53,685 nucleotides of DNA from NCBI GenBank assembly GCA_937926515.1, contig CALAZZ010000284.1:1-53685 (forward strand), given 5' to 3'. Below the pieces are notes generated by a model, which saw only the letters and a program-made list of their open reading frames with translations, did not search any database and was not told the origin of the DNA. This document shows positions 44,666-53,671 of the stretch, one piece after another. The stretch's first letter is position 1. Every line of letters starts with the position of its first letter. The position numbers were made by a program, and so were the translations under genes. The DNA comes from an uncultured Bacteroidales bacterium. Its GTDB lineage: Bacteria > Bacteroidota > Bacteroidia > Bacteroidales > F082.

Positions 44666-45346
44666 ATGAATTGTGGAACGAAAATAGTGTTTCTTTTTGG
44701 TTTTTTGCTGGTTGCTGTATTGGGATTTTCTCAAGATGAGTATTACAACCAGGTTGATAACCAGGGCAGGAAAATTGGAAAGTGGAAAGCTGAATTTGAA
44801 AATGGCATGTTGCGCTACGAAGGTCAGTTCAGGAATGACAGGCCTTATGGAGAATTCAGGCATTATTTTAATACAGGTGAGCTAAGGGCAATTAATTTGT
44901 ACAGCATGAATGGGAAAGTGGCTCACAATCAAACCTTTTCATCTGATGGAACATTGCTGGCCGAAGGAAAATACATAAATCAAAAGAAAGACAGCACATG
45001 GCGTTTCTACAGTGATATTGACGGCGTTCTTATTTCAGAGGAGGATTATCATATTGACATGTTGTATGGTGAAGTAAAGAATTACTATCCCGAAAACGGA
45101 TCCCTTGCCGAGATCACCTATTATAATAACGGTAAAAAGGAGGGGCTATGGAAGCGGTACTTTCCAGACGGAAGCCTGATGACACAAGGCTTATATAAAA
45201 ATGATCTGCTTGATGGTGCATTGATAATCTATCATCCTAATGGAAATATCCAAATTTGCGGACAGTATGAAATGGGTGTTCGCAATGGAACTTGGTTAAC
45301 CTATGATCAGGATGGGGAACTGATTGATGAAGAAGTGTTTGACTAG
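44666..45346 (+). CDS. MORN-repeat-variant exported protein
   Basis: The protein has 226 residues from the ATG at 44666, giving a signal peptide MNCGTKIVFLFGFLL ending LGFSQ. Seven or so repeats of about 20-23 residues follow, with patterns such as GRKIGKWKAEFENGMLRYEG, YGEFRHYFNTGELRA, KDSTWRFYSDIDG, YGEVKNYYPENGSLAE, KEGLWKRYFPDG and LDGALIIYHPNGNIQI. They match the 'MORN repeat variant' antitoxin-like family common in Bacteroidota, though no toxin partner is near. The role is unknown, likely a surface or periplasmic beta-sheet scaffold. It converges on the HAD gene with only 13 bp between. Confidence 0.82.
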   Translation: MNCGTKIVFLFGFLLVAVLGFSQDEYYNQVDNQGRKIGKWKAEFENGMLRYEGQFRNDRPYGEFRHYFNTGELRAINLYSMNGKVAHNQTFSSDGTLLAEGKYINQKKDSTWRFYSDIDGVLISEEDYHIDMLYGEVKNYYPENGSLAEITYYNNGKKEGLWKRYFPDGSLMTQGLYKNDLLDGALIIYHPNGNIQICGQYEMGVRNGTWLTYDQDGELIDEEVFD

Positions 45347-45359
45347 TTCTCGCAGTGGA

Positions 45360-46013
45360 TTATAGCAATTGCTTCAGCTCGGTTAAGCTGTTTAGTACAT
45401 TATTACCATTTTGATACAAACGACCTGCTGATTGATGCCCTATAGCAACCAGTATATGTTTACATCCCATTTTTTCAGCCACTTCCTGATCGTGCAGGGT
45501 GTCACCGATAAAAAGGCATGCTGATGGATCAATATTTGATTCATGCAGCAAATGAAGACCCCTGTGTGTTTTTCCACCGCCTAAATGGTCCTCTATTCCA
45601 AAAATCAATTCAAAATACTGACTTATATTATAGTGCTTCAACATTTTATCAAGTAAGTTCTGCTCCATGGCAGAAAGAATATATTGATTGATGCCTTTAA
45701 CTTGCATCGATTTGATAACATCCACTGCATCAGGATGTAGCCTTGCAGAAAAAATGCGTTCTATATATAATTTCATAAAAGCCAAAGCAGGTACTTCAAA
45801 AGGTTCGTTGGTAAAATCAAATCCTAGGTCTTCGTAATACTTCCTTACCGGGAAAGTGAACACTTCCCTGTATAAATTAGTATCAATAGGTTTTAAGTTG
45901 CGTTCCTTTAGCAAGATATTCATAGAATTCACACAAATTTGAACATCGTCCAGTAGTGTTCCGTTCCAGTCCCAAATGATCACCTGAGGCCTTTCGATTA
46001 GCGTAAAATCCAT
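45360..46013 (-). CDS. HAD-family hydrolase (phosphoglycolate phosphatase-like)
   Basis: The protein has 217 residues. Motif I is WDWNGTLLDD (about 15-24), with both aspartates; the helical cap follows (about 28-90); motif II is ILSAMEQ, a Thr/Ser replaced region near 113-119; Lys in the GGGKTHRGL stretch is the motif III candidate; motif IV is LFIGDTLHDQEVAEKMG (about 166-182). It is a Mg-dependent phosphatase of the Gph/PgmB class; the substrate is unknown. It sits alone on the minus strand between two convergent or same-strand neighbours, with the TPR lipoprotein gene 36 bp upstream. Confidence 0.85.
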   Translation of the reverse strand: MDFTLIERPQVIIWDWNGTLLDDVQICVNSMNILLKERNLKPIDTNLYREVFTFPVRKYYEDLGFDFTNEPFEVPALAFMKLYIERIFSARLHPDAVDVIKSMQVKGINQYILSAMEQNLLDKMLKHYNISQYFELIFGIEDHLGGGKTHRGLHLLHESNIDPSACLFIGDTLHDQEVAEKMGCKHILVAIGHQSAGRLYQNGNNVLNSLTELKQLL

Positions 46014-46049
46014 AGAGAGTCAATAAAATTATATTGGAAGGGACTGATA

Positions 46050-46457
46050 TTACTTACACCAGCGTGTCCGGTCCTCAATATTCTTTTTGCCAAGCTGTTC
46101 GGCCATTAGGTAATCTTCACAACCAGCCTGAACATTGTTATAAAGAAATTCATTCAGCAAGCCCCTGTTATAATAAGCATCAGCATAATTCGGGTTCAGT
46201 AAAATGGCCTTATCATAGTCATGCATGGCAGCATCGAGTTTGTTCAAATTCCGATTCACATTACCTCTGTAAAAGTAGGCTTCATGTGATTCAGGATAGT
46301 ACTGCAAGGCTTTATTGAAGTTTTCAAGGGCACTTTCGAACCTGGAGTAATAAAGATCGGTAATTCCTTCATCCAGGTGGTCACGGTATTTTTCCATATT
46401 GGGACCACATGCGGAAATTATCGATGCGAGAAAAATCAAAAACAGGAAGTTGCGCAT
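46050..46457 (-). CDS. TPR-repeat lipoprotein
   Basis: The protein has 135 residues. The lipobox ISAC (Cys near 17) follows a short signal peptide (MRNFLFLIFLAS). Three tetratricopeptide repeats are visible: GITDLYYSRFESALENFNKA, YPESHEAYFYRGNVNRNLNK and NPNYADAYYNRGLLNEFLYN. It is probably anchored in the outer membrane as a protein-protein adaptor. The function is not known. It is transcribed towards the HAD gene, possibly as one unit. Confidence 0.85.
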   Translation of the reverse strand: MRNFLFLIFLASIISACGPNMEKYRDHLDEGITDLYYSRFESALENFNKALQYYPESHEAYFYRGNVNRNLNKLDAAMHDYDKAILLNPNYADAYYNRGLLNEFLYNNVQAGCEDYLMAEQLGKKNIEDRTRWCK

Positions 46458-46546
46458 GGTATGATTTTTCGGCGAAAATAAGCATTTTTGAAGATTCCCA
46501 TATCTGATGACCGGTTCATAATTTTGTTCATATTTATCTTTTCAAC

Positions 46547-46578
46547 TTTAACTCATTCTTAAAAATGGCATATATTTG
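46547..46578 (+). promoter_or_regulatory. Promoter of the B12 operon
   Basis: TTTA (46547-46550), 20 nt, then TATATTTG (46571-46578), a perfect -7 box. Transcription would start near 46585, just before the riboswitch. Confidence 0.65.
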
Positions 46579-46589
46579 CCACGTGAAAT

Positions 46590-46757
46590 GGTGTCATTGA
46601 ACTTTTAGTTCACAGACTTAAAATGGGAATCAGGTGCAAATCCTGAACAGTTCCCGCTGCTGTAAGCTCTTTATTTACTTTCGGAATTTCTCACGCCACT
46701 GTCATTGCTGTCTTTGACGGGAAGGCTTCCGGGAGAGAGCAAGTCAGAAGACCTGCC
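46590..46757 (+). promoter_or_regulatory. Cobalamin riboswitch
   Basis: The conserved aptamer elements are in order: GGTGTC near 46590, ATGGGAATCAGGTGCAAATC at 46623-46642, the B12 box-like GTTCCCGCTGCTGTAAGC at 46650-46667, GCCACTGTC at 46695-46703, GACGGGAAGG at 46716-46725, and the end AAGTCAGAAGACCTGCC at 46741-46757. These are the adenosylcobalamin riboswitch core and pairing elements. It precedes a TonB receptor and would shut the operon when B12 is plentiful. A possible weak hairpin (46799-46830, TTGTCG/CGACAA, then AATTTT) could be part of the expression platform. Confidence 0.93.
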
Positions 46758-46963
46758 TTTTTCACAAACAATTGATCCAAGGCTTTCGGGTAAAAAGCTT
46801 GTCGGTTTACAATCATAGCGATTTCGACAAAATTTTCCTGATGGTTTTGAGGCAATGGATATATGACCTTAAAACTGTGTAAATGGAATTCATTCATGCT
46901 TCAGTAGTTATATTGACCGTGCTCATGTCTATTATCTATTATAGATCAGAAGCGGCAATTCGG

Positions 46964-48964
46964 ATGAGAAGCGTACCAGATTTCTTCCTCAAAGTCCGCA
47001 AAGGAGCATATGGTAGATTTCTGTTTTTTTATTGCCTCCTGTCCCTCACTATATTGTTCCCATTTGGTGCTAAGGCCCAGTTGCCTGATACTATTTTGCT
47101 TGATCAGGTTGAGGTAAGGTCTTTCCAGCTACCTCATTTACATGCTTCGGAGACTAAGCTTGATCCCATTGTGATGAAGTCCTTGGCAAACCAACATTTG
47201 GGATCTGCTCTCATGCAGCATAGCACTGTATTTGTAAAAGATTATGGTCCAGGAGGCCTGTCATCAGTATCATTCCGTGGTACTTCTGCAAGCCATACAC
47301 TAGTACTCTGGAACGATATACCACTCAATTCACCAACACTGGGTCAGGTTGATATTTCGTCTGTACCGCTTTTCTTTGTTGAAGAGGTAGGCCTACTCTG
47401 GGGAAGCAAAGCGGCGACAGTGCGACTTGGTGGCGTAGGCGGTGTGATTACCATTGATAACAAGGCAGAATTCAATAAAGGCTTACATGCTACGGTAATG
47501 CAGGCTTTAGGAAGTTATAGTACGGTAAGCAGTTACGCTGCAATTGGTTATAGTAACAGCAGGATCTACACTAAAACACGTATATTCAGACGTGCAAGTG
47601 AAAATAACTTTCAATACTTGAACACTGGCATTATACCGGAGCAGAGGTTAAGACAACGGGATGCCTCCTATGAAGACTATGGATTGCTGCATGAGTTTGC
47701 CTTTTTGAGTTCAGAAAAATCAATGATTAAGTTTATTACCTGGAACCAATGGAATCACCGGAATCTTCCAGCCATCATGACTAATTTGCAAAGGGGCGGT
47801 AATCCGAAAGAAGTCAGGGAGGATCGTTTTAGTCGAAATGTCCTCAGTTACAAGTATTATTTTAATGAAAATGGCAATTTGGAACTTAAGACAGGAGTTT
47901 CTGTGGATTATCAGCATTATTTTCTCCGTACCACTAGTAATAATGGTGAATCTATTGTATCGCTCATTGACACCGAAAACCATTCCCTTGGATGGTTCAA
48001 TAGTTTGAGGATTGAACAAGGATTAGGCAAGAATCTAGATTTCTTTTCAAATATTTTCTTTGATTGGGAGCAAGTTGAGTCAGATAACTATGAAAATATT
48101 AACATAAGGACGAAACTTTCAGGTGTAGGAGGTTTTGAATTAAAAAACCTGAGCAGAATCAATTCAAGTATAAGTTTAAGGTATGATATGGCGGATGGTA
48201 AGGCTGTTGGGTTTAGTCCTGCCTTTGAGCTGAGCTATCATTTGATACCCGAAAATAAATTGCAACTCAGTGTTGGATATAGTAATAATTACAGGTATCC
48301 GAACCTAAATGATCTGTATTGGTTCCCGGGAGGCAATCCTGAGCTTCTTCCTGAAAAAAGCAGAACGATTGATTTCAGCATTTCCAATGCGTCAAGCATT
48401 TCGATTATTGAGTTGAGTAATAATCTAAATTTTTATATGTCAGATATAAACAACTGGATTCAATGGAGGCCAACATCATATAGGTATTGGGTGCCACTGA
48501 ACATAGCCAGGGTTTTTGCTCGAGGTATCGAATGGCGGTCTGATATAAGGACAAGCATTGGAGAAATTGATTTTCAGCTTTTTATTAATTATGCTTATGC
48601 ACTTACCACTGATGAGAGCCCGGTAGCCCGTATTGAGAATAGTTCAGGCAAGCAACTGATCTATATTCCCAAGCACAATGGAAATATATTTCTAAAACTT
48701 AGCTACCATGGCAATTATTTTCACTGGAATACCTGCCATACCGGTGAGCGAAATACGAGTTTAAGCAGCAATTCAACATATACAGGAAAATTACCTTCAT
48801 ATACATTGCATCATATAGGTATAGGTCGAATTTTCGAGGCAAGATTCGGGCAATTGAATCTAGAGTTTCGAATTAATAATCTGTTTGGGGTTGATTACCA
48901 GGCTATTTTATGGCGTCCTATGCCTGGAAGAAATATAGAGGGTATGCTTAAAATTAGCATTTAA
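46964..48964 (+). CDS. btuB: TonB-dependent vitamin B12 receptor (BtuB-like)
   Basis: The protein has 666 residues from the ATG at 46964; a hydrophobic segment RFLFFYCLLSLTILFPFGAK ends in the signal cleavage site KAQ. A TonB-box-like DTILLDQVEV comes next, then a plug domain with VKDYGPGGLSSVSFRG, HTLVLWNDIPLN and GVGGVITIDN, and a 22-strand barrel ending FGVDYQAILWRPMPGRNIEG. The open frame starts at 46883, which would give a second N-terminal hydrophobic segment, so the later start is preferred. The riboswitch upstream and the propeller lipoprotein downstream identify the substrate as cobalamin or a related corrinoid. Confidence 0.88.
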   Translation: MRSVPDFFLKVRKGAYGRFLFFYCLLSLTILFPFGAKAQLPDTILLDQVEVRSFQLPHLHASETKLDPIVMKSLANQHLGSALMQHSTVFVKDYGPGGLSSVSFRGTSASHTLVLWNDIPLNSPTLGQVDISSVPLFFVEEVGLLWGSKAATVRLGGVGGVITIDNKAEFNKGLHATVMQALGSYSTVSSYAAIGYSNSRIYTKTRIFRRASENNFQYLNTGIIPEQRLRQRDASYEDYGLLHEFAFLSSEKSMIKFITWNQWNHRNLPAIMTNLQRGGNPKEVREDRFSRNVLSYKYYFNENGNLELKTGVSVDYQHYFLRTTSNNGESIVSLIDTENHSLGWFNSLRIEQGLGKNLDFFSNIFFDWEQVESDNYENINIRTKLSGVGGFELKNLSRINSSISLRYDMADGKAVGFSPAFELSYHLIPENKLQLSVGYSNNYRYPNLNDLYWFPGGNPELLPEKSRTIDFSISNASSISIIELSNNLNFYMSDINNWIQWRPTSYRYWVPLNIARVFARGIEWRSDIRTSIGEIDFQLFINYAYALTTDESPVARIENSSGKQLIYIPKHNGNIFLKLSYHGNYFHWNTCHTGERNTSLSSNSTYTGKLPSYTLHHIGIGRIFEARFGQLNLEFRINNLFGVDYQAILWRPMPGRNIEGMLKISI

Positions 48965-49044
48965 GATTCCAGGCTATCTAAAATTACCACACGAGTTGAG
49001 AATTTGAAATAAATTACTGTTAATTAATTAAATATACGAATCGA

Positions 49045-50097
49045 ATGAACAAATTACATCTATTGTTATTACTAGCTGTCACTTTTACACTTAGTTCTTG
49101 TAAAGAGGAGAAAGATGATGTGGTACCTGGTGAGCCAGGCTTGGGAAAAGGTTTTTTTGTAGTCAATGAAGGTAATTTCACTGTTGGAAATTCCTCATTG
49201 TCTTTCTATAATTACGATTCAGCTAAAATGACAAATAATCTATTTTACCAGGTTAATAATGTACCTCTTGGAGATGTGGCTACCAGTATGAGTTTTTTCA
49301 GGAATATGGCTTTTATAGTAGTAAACAACAGTGGTATCGTTTATGTTGTGAATGGAAATACAGCCAGTTTTATTTCCAGTATTACAGGTTTAAGATCGCC
49401 ACGGCATATTCATGTTGTTAATGCCGAAAGAGCATACATATCAGATATTCAGGATGATAGGCTGGCTGTGTTTAATCCCTTAACACTTCAGTTTATTGAT
49501 TATATCGAGTTGGGTAAAACAAGTGAGCATATGTTATCTTATCACAACAAACTCTTCGTTGGGAATTGGTCTGATTTCTACCAGGATGCGCCCAACAACA
49601 CCATACAAGTGGTTGATGTTTTAACAGATCAATTGGTTGATAGTATTGTAGTTACAAAAGAGCCTAATAGCATGGTATTTGACAAGGATAATAAGTTGTG
49701 GGTGCTTTGCAGCGGAGGGTTCATGGGTGAGGAGGTCCCTGCCTTGTACAGAATCAACCCGCAGGATCATGTTATTGAACAAATTTACCATTTTGATGAT
49801 GAGACTTCATCTCCGCAACAGCTTGCCATTAATGGATCGGGTGACACTTTGTATTTTTTAAATAATGGAGTTTACCAGATGACAATCACTGCCACATCAC
49901 TTCCTGCGTCACCATTGATCGGAATGGGTCATCGAAACTTTTACAGCTTGGCAATAGAGCCATCACGATCCCATGTGATGGTGACCGATGCGGTAAATTA
50001 TATACAGGATGGCTATGTATTCAGATATAAACCAGATGGCACACTTATTGATTCAATCGGAGCGGGAATAATTCCCGGGCAGATACGATTTAATTAA
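49045..50097 (+). CDS. btuG: BtuG-like surface lipoprotein (YncE-type beta-propeller)
   Basis: The protein has 350 residues. The signal peptide ends in LSSC, a lipobox at about residue 19, followed by acidic KEEKDD, a Bacteroidota surface-export-type start. The body has repeated blades of a seven-bladed propeller: MSFFRNMAFIVVNNSGIVYVV, LRSPRHIHVVNAERAYISD, EHMLSYHNKLFVGNWSD, EPNSMVFDKDNKLWVLCSGG and SPQQLAINGSGDTLYFLNNG. In Bacteroides thetaiotaomicron, BtuG propeller lipoproteins bind B12 tightly and pair with BtuB. Here the gene follows the riboswitch-controlled receptor by 80 bp. The role is inferred from fold and context. Confidence 0.78.
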   Translation: MNKLHLLLLLAVTFTLSSCKEEKDDVVPGEPGLGKGFFVVNEGNFTVGNSSLSFYNYDSAKMTNNLFYQVNNVPLGDVATSMSFFRNMAFIVVNNSGIVYVVNGNTASFISSITGLRSPRHIHVVNAERAYISDIQDDRLAVFNPLTLQFIDYIELGKTSEHMLSYHNKLFVGNWSDFYQDAPNNTIQVVDVLTDQLVDSIVVTKEPNSMVFDKDNKLWVLCSGGFMGEEVPALYRINPQDHVIEQIYHFDDETSSPQQLAINGSGDTLYFLNNGVYQMTITATSLPASPLIGMGHRNFYSLAIEPSRSHVMVTDAVNYIQDGYVFRYKPDGTLIDSIGAGIIPGQIRFN

Positions 50098-50119
50098 TCA
50101 CCAATAAAATAAACTGAAA

Positions 50120-50530
50120 ATGAGTAAAGTTGCAGTAACCTGGAAAGAGGACATGGCTTTTGAAACGGAAGTGAACGGATTCAAAATTATGATTGATGCT
50201 GATGAGAAAGTTGGAGGAAAAAACCGGGGGCCCAGACCTAAACCTTTAACCTTGGCTTCGTTAGGAGGATGTACCGGAATGGATGTGATCTCAATCCTAA
50301 AAAAAATGCGCGTTGAGCCTACTTACTTCAATATTGATGTTGAAGGCCAACTCACCGATGAGCACCCTAAGTATTATCATAAGATACATATTACTTACAC
50401 TTTCAGTGGAAATAATCTTGATAGGGAGAAAATTGAAAAAGCAGTCAATTTGTCACAAGACCGCTATTGTGGTGTAAGTGAGTTGCTCAGGAAAGGTGCT
50501 GAAATTAAACATACAATCGTTATCAAGTGA
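50120..50530 (+). CDS. OsmC/YhfA-family protein
   Basis: The protein has 136 residues and one OsmC-like domain. The first active Cys is in GGCTGMDVISILKKM (about 50-64), and the second in RYCGVSELLRKG (about 114-125). The family contains organic hydroperoxide reductases (OsmC, Ohr) and less-defined YhfA relatives; this protein resembles the YhfA side. It starts 22 bp after the BtuG-like gene and is probably in the same riboswitch-controlled message. No signal peptide is present. A link between it and corrinoid uptake is not established. Confidence 0.85.
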   Translation: MSKVAVTWKEDMAFETEVNGFKIMIDADEKVGGKNRGPRPKPLTLASLGGCTGMDVISILKKMRVEPTYFNIDVEGQLTDEHPKYYHKIHITYTFSGNNLDREKIEKAVNLSQDRYCGVSELLRKGAEIKHTIVIK

Positions 50531-50570
50531 ATTTATGGAGGTATTCATTGCAGGAATAAATGTTATTATT

Positions 50571-51224
50571 TTATATTCCAACGCCTTGTAATATCTCAAT
50601 TAGTTCATTCAGTATCATCGAAGTAGCTCCCCATATCATATGGTCGTCCACCATAAAACAAGGGGTTTGAAAAGTTCTACCATCAGCATAAGTGATGCGC
50701 TTGTTCTGGCAGGTTTCAGGATCTGCCAGATGAGACAAGCTGGTGATAAATATGTCGGCAACTTCGGCAGGTTGCATGCGAAAGATGGGTTTCGTGGTAG
50801 TGAATGCTACCACAGGCATCACATCAAAATTACTCGGTGGAATGTATAATTTTGTCAGTGAACCCAAAATAACAACACTTGTAGGATCTATTCCTAACTC
50901 CTCTTCAGCTTCCCGCAATGCGGTCGCGTACAAATCGTTGTCGTATTTTTCAAATTGTCCACCGGGGAATGCAACCTGTCCACTGTGTACTCCAATGTAA
51001 ATATTTCGCTTAATAAATACAGTATGAAGATTTCCAAGATGAGGAAAAAGCAAAATCAGTACTGCGCTTTGTCGAGGAGGAGTTTTATGTTTTAACCTAT
51101 AAATTAGATGTTCTCTGTTGACCGGTGCCATTTTTAATTGTGATTCAAGTCCGGGCAACTGCTCCTTAAGCCTCTTTTTCAGGCTTTCGAGGAAATTAGA
51201 ATAATCTGGATCAGCAGCTTGCAT
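50571..51224 (-). CDS. Nudix hydrolase, CoA pyrophosphatase type (NudL-like)
   Basis: The protein has 217 residues. The Nudix box is the segment from AFPGGQFE to LREAEEELGID, with the REAEEELG core of the catalytic helix; the spacing of the early Glu differs from the standard box as in the CoA-specific subgroup. SAVLILLFPHLGN and LHTVFIKR precede it. Members hydrolyse CoA and its derivatives to 3',5'-ADP and phosphopantetheine. It lies 23 bp downstream of the S9 peptidase gene, both on the minus strand. Confidence 0.88.
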   Translation of the reverse strand: MQAADPDYSNFLESLKKRLKEQLPGLESQLKMAPVNREHLIYRLKHKTPPRQSAVLILLFPHLGNLHTVFIKRNIYIGVHSGQVAFPGGQFEKYDNDLYATALREAEEELGIDPTSVVILGSLTKLYIPPSNFDVMPVVAFTTTKPIFRMQPAEVADIFITSLSHLADPETCQNKRITYADGRTFQTPCFMVDDHMIWGATSMILNELIEILQGVGI

Positions 51225-51247
51225 AAAATCAGTTGTACCGGTTTAAA

Positions 51248-53473
51248 TTACAACGGATAGTCCTCAACAGAAGTCAACAAAGTTCGCTTAAGGAAATCAG
51301 TTACTTTTTTATACAAATGATATCGGGCATTACCTCCATGCATCCCGTGGTTTCTGTCAGGATAGATCATCATTTCAAATTGCTTGTCAGCACGAACAAG
51401 GGCCTTGGCCATTTCCATTGTGTTTTGATAGTGTACATTATCATCAGCACTACCGTGGATTAAAAGGTATTCACCTTTAAGTTTATCAGCATAATTGATA
51501 GGTGAATTGTCATCATAACCCTCAGTGTTTTCAATTGGTGTACGCATATATCGCTCAGTGTATATGTTGTCATAAAAACGCCAACTTGTAACTGGCGCCA
51601 CAGCAACAGCTGACTTGAAATGATCTGCACCCTTGGTAATTGCAAGGCTTGACATATAACCACCATAACTCCACCCAAATACCCCAATACGTTCTCCATC
51701 AATATATTCGAATTTATCAAGTAATTTGGAGGTGGTGATCAAGTCTTCAGTTTCATATTTGCCCAGCTGCAAATATGTCATCTTCTTAAATTGTTCGCCC
51801 CGACTTCCGGTTCCACGACTATCAACCGAAACGACAATGATACCCTGATTTGCCAAATATTGGAACCATATTCGATTCGTTCCTCCCCAGGAATCATTTA
51901 CTGTTTGTGAACCTGGCCCACCATAAACATATATCAATACCGGGTATAGGCGGTTCTGATCAAAGTCAGGTGGCAGGATCCTATATGCATTTAAATTTAC
52001 TTGCACTCCATCAGGCAATCTAAAGGAGGAGTCAGATAGCTGAAAGAATTCTGTTGTGGTGAATCCAAATAATCTGAGTTTGTCAATAAGTTCCTGGTTA
52101 TCTTCTAACAACCGCAGTTCTTGCCCGTCAGCGCTGTTTACAGTGATGTAAGGTGGTGAATTGGCAGTGCTGTTTGTATTTACGAAATAATGCATATTGG
52201 TACTGAATTTGGCTGTATTGGTTCCTTTTCTTGTTGTTAATTTTAATTTATTGCCATTTAGATCGACACGATAAATATGTTTTTCAAGGGGTGATACTTC
52301 AGCACTTTGATAGTAAATAATTTTGTTTTCTTCATCGAATCCATAAATAGAGGTCACATCCCATTTGCCTTTTGTTAATTGACTTACTAATTTGCCATCC
52401 AAACTATATTGGTAGATGTGATTGAACCCGTCCATTTCGCTTGTGATCAAAAAGTGTATACTGTCGGGCAGGAATATCAAATTATCTGTGATATCAATGT
52501 AATAAGGGTTCCTCTCTTCATACATCAGGTTCGCAGTGCCTGTTTCAACCTCAGCAAGGAAAATCTGTAAATGATTCTGATGTCGGTTTAATAACTGAAT
52601 GGACAACACATTTGGATTTCTTGTCCATTTTATTCGAGGTATATATCCATCCTGGGCAGTTTCAATGCCCATCTTTATGGTTGTGTCTGAATCCAAATGA
52701 TAAACATGAATGCTTACCAGTGAATTATCCTCGCCGGCTTTAGGGTAGCGGTATTTGTGTAATTCAGGATATAAATCGTTGTAATAGGCCATTTGAAATT
52801 CTTTGACTTCTTTTTCGTTAAAGCTGTAGTAGGCTATCTTACGACTATCCGGTGACCAAAAGAATGCTTTCGTAAAACTGAATTCCTCCTCATACACCCA
52901 GTCGGTGGTGCCATTTATGATTTCATTTGTTTTACCATTATAAGTGATTTGTTGCTCAAATCCGGTGAATAAATGCTTTACAAATAAATTGTTATCTCTT
53001 ACAAAACCCACCATACTATTATCAGGAGAAAAGGTTGCCAAAGACTGTTTCCCCTTATCAGACAGCAAGAATAAGTCTTTATATATCAAATCATAAAGAT
53101 AATAATCTGACTTGGATGAATGTCTGTAACGACGCTCAGTGCCGGTTGGGATTAACATCATGGTTTCATTATTATTCAACTGGTAGGTGTTCACCGTAAT
53201 TGGATGATCCTCACCATTCGGAATTAAATCCCTTTTAAGTGCGAGAATATCTATCATTTCTCCACTACCGTAGGCATATACATTAATAGAACTATCCGTG
53301 AGCATCGTAAAACTATTGCCATCTTTCATTGGGATCAAACCTCTGACGGTTTTGGGTGAGAATTGATTTCGAGAAAAGACATCTTCAAATTTTAAAATCT
53401 CCTCTGTTTGTTGTGAATTTGTCATCAGCGGCACTGTCAATAAAATTGCCAGACCTAATTGTAAATATTTCAT
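51248..53473 (-). CDS. S9 family peptidase (dipeptidyl peptidase IV-like)
   Basis: The protein has 741 residues from the ATG at 53473, with a signal peptide MKYLQLGLAILLTVPLM ending TNSQ. An N-terminal beta-propeller (about 40-490) includes the DPP4 Glu-Glu pair in YEEEFSFTKAFFWSPD. The C-terminal alpha/beta-hydrolase has VYGGPGSQ, Ser602 in GWSYGGYMS, Asp in HGSADDNVH and His in DRNHGM. DPP4 releases X-Pro or X-Ala dipeptides from peptides. The open frame extends to 53497, but that is a TTG inside a TAAATTTG promoter box. In Bacteroidota such enzymes are periplasmic or surface proteins. Confidence 0.93.
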   Translation of the reverse strand: MKYLQLGLAILLTVPLMTNSQQTEEILKFEDVFSRNQFSPKTVRGLIPMKDGNSFTMLTDSSINVYAYGSGEMIDILALKRDLIPNGEDHPITVNTYQLNNNETMMLIPTGTERRYRHSSKSDYYLYDLIYKDLFLLSDKGKQSLATFSPDNSMVGFVRDNNLFVKHLFTGFEQQITYNGKTNEIINGTTDWVYEEEFSFTKAFFWSPDSRKIAYYSFNEKEVKEFQMAYYNDLYPELHKYRYPKAGEDNSLVSIHVYHLDSDTTIKMGIETAQDGYIPRIKWTRNPNVLSIQLLNRHQNHLQIFLAEVETGTANLMYEERNPYYIDITDNLIFLPDSIHFLITSEMDGFNHIYQYSLDGKLVSQLTKGKWDVTSIYGFDEENKIIYYQSAEVSPLEKHIYRVDLNGNKLKLTTRKGTNTAKFSTNMHYFVNTNSTANSPPYITVNSADGQELRLLEDNQELIDKLRLFGFTTTEFFQLSDSSFRLPDGVQVNLNAYRILPPDFDQNRLYPVLIYVYGGPGSQTVNDSWGGTNRIWFQYLANQGIIVVSVDSRGTGSRGEQFKKMTYLQLGKYETEDLITTSKLLDKFEYIDGERIGVFGWSYGGYMSSLAITKGADHFKSAVAVAPVTSWRFYDNIYTERYMRTPIENTEGYDDNSPINYADKLKGEYLLIHGSADDNVHYQNTMEMAKALVRADKQFEMMIYPDRNHGMHGGNARYHLYKKVTDFLKRTLLTSVEDYPL

Positions 53474-53494
53474 GTTTTGTATTAATTTGGTGGT

Positions 53495-53502
53495 CAAATT
53501 TA
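53495..53502 (-). promoter_or_regulatory. Promoter -7 box for the S9 peptidase gene
   Basis: The minus strand reads TAAATTTG, 21 nt upstream of the ATG at 53473; a TTG follows at 23-nt spacing as a weak -33. Its last three bases are the false TTG start. Confidence 0.45.
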
Positions 53503-53530
53503 CAGAATACCTTGATAATTTGGAGCAAGA

Positions 53531-53565
53531 TTTGGTAACGTCAGTGCAAGTTTTTACTATTTTTG
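53531..53565 (+). promoter_or_regulatory. Promoter for tRNA-Val
   Basis: TTTG (53531-53534), 23 nt, then TATTTTTG (53558-53565), a perfect -7 box. The tRNA begins 31 nt downstream. Confidence 0.5.
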
Positions 53566-53596
53566 CATGCCGGACAGTTGGTTCAGGCTTTTAAGA

Positions 53597-53671
53597 GGGA
53601 CGTTAGCTCAGTTGGTTTAGAGTACATGCTTGACAGGCATGGGGTCACTGGTTCGATTCCAGTACGTCCCA
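53597..53671 (+). tRNA. tRNA-Val (anticodon GAC)
   Basis: The 75-nt cloverleaf has acceptor GGGACGT/ACGTCCC, D-arm GCTC..GAGT, anticodon stem CATGC/GCATG with loop TTGACAG (anticodon GAC), and T-arm CACTGG-TTCGATT-CCAGT. Discriminator A; CCA is not encoded. It reads GUC and GUU codons. Confidence 0.95.

Noticed and set aside
46799..46836. Possible riboswitch expression-platform terminator (TTGTCG/CGACAA then AATTTT)
   Set aside because: The stem is only 6 bp and the T-run is short, so it is mentioned with the riboswitch but not listed as a terminator.
46883..46963. N-terminal 27-codon extension of the BtuB-like receptor
   Set aside because: It adds a second hydrophobic stretch before a good signal peptide that starts at 46964; the extension is more likely part of the long leader after the riboswitch.
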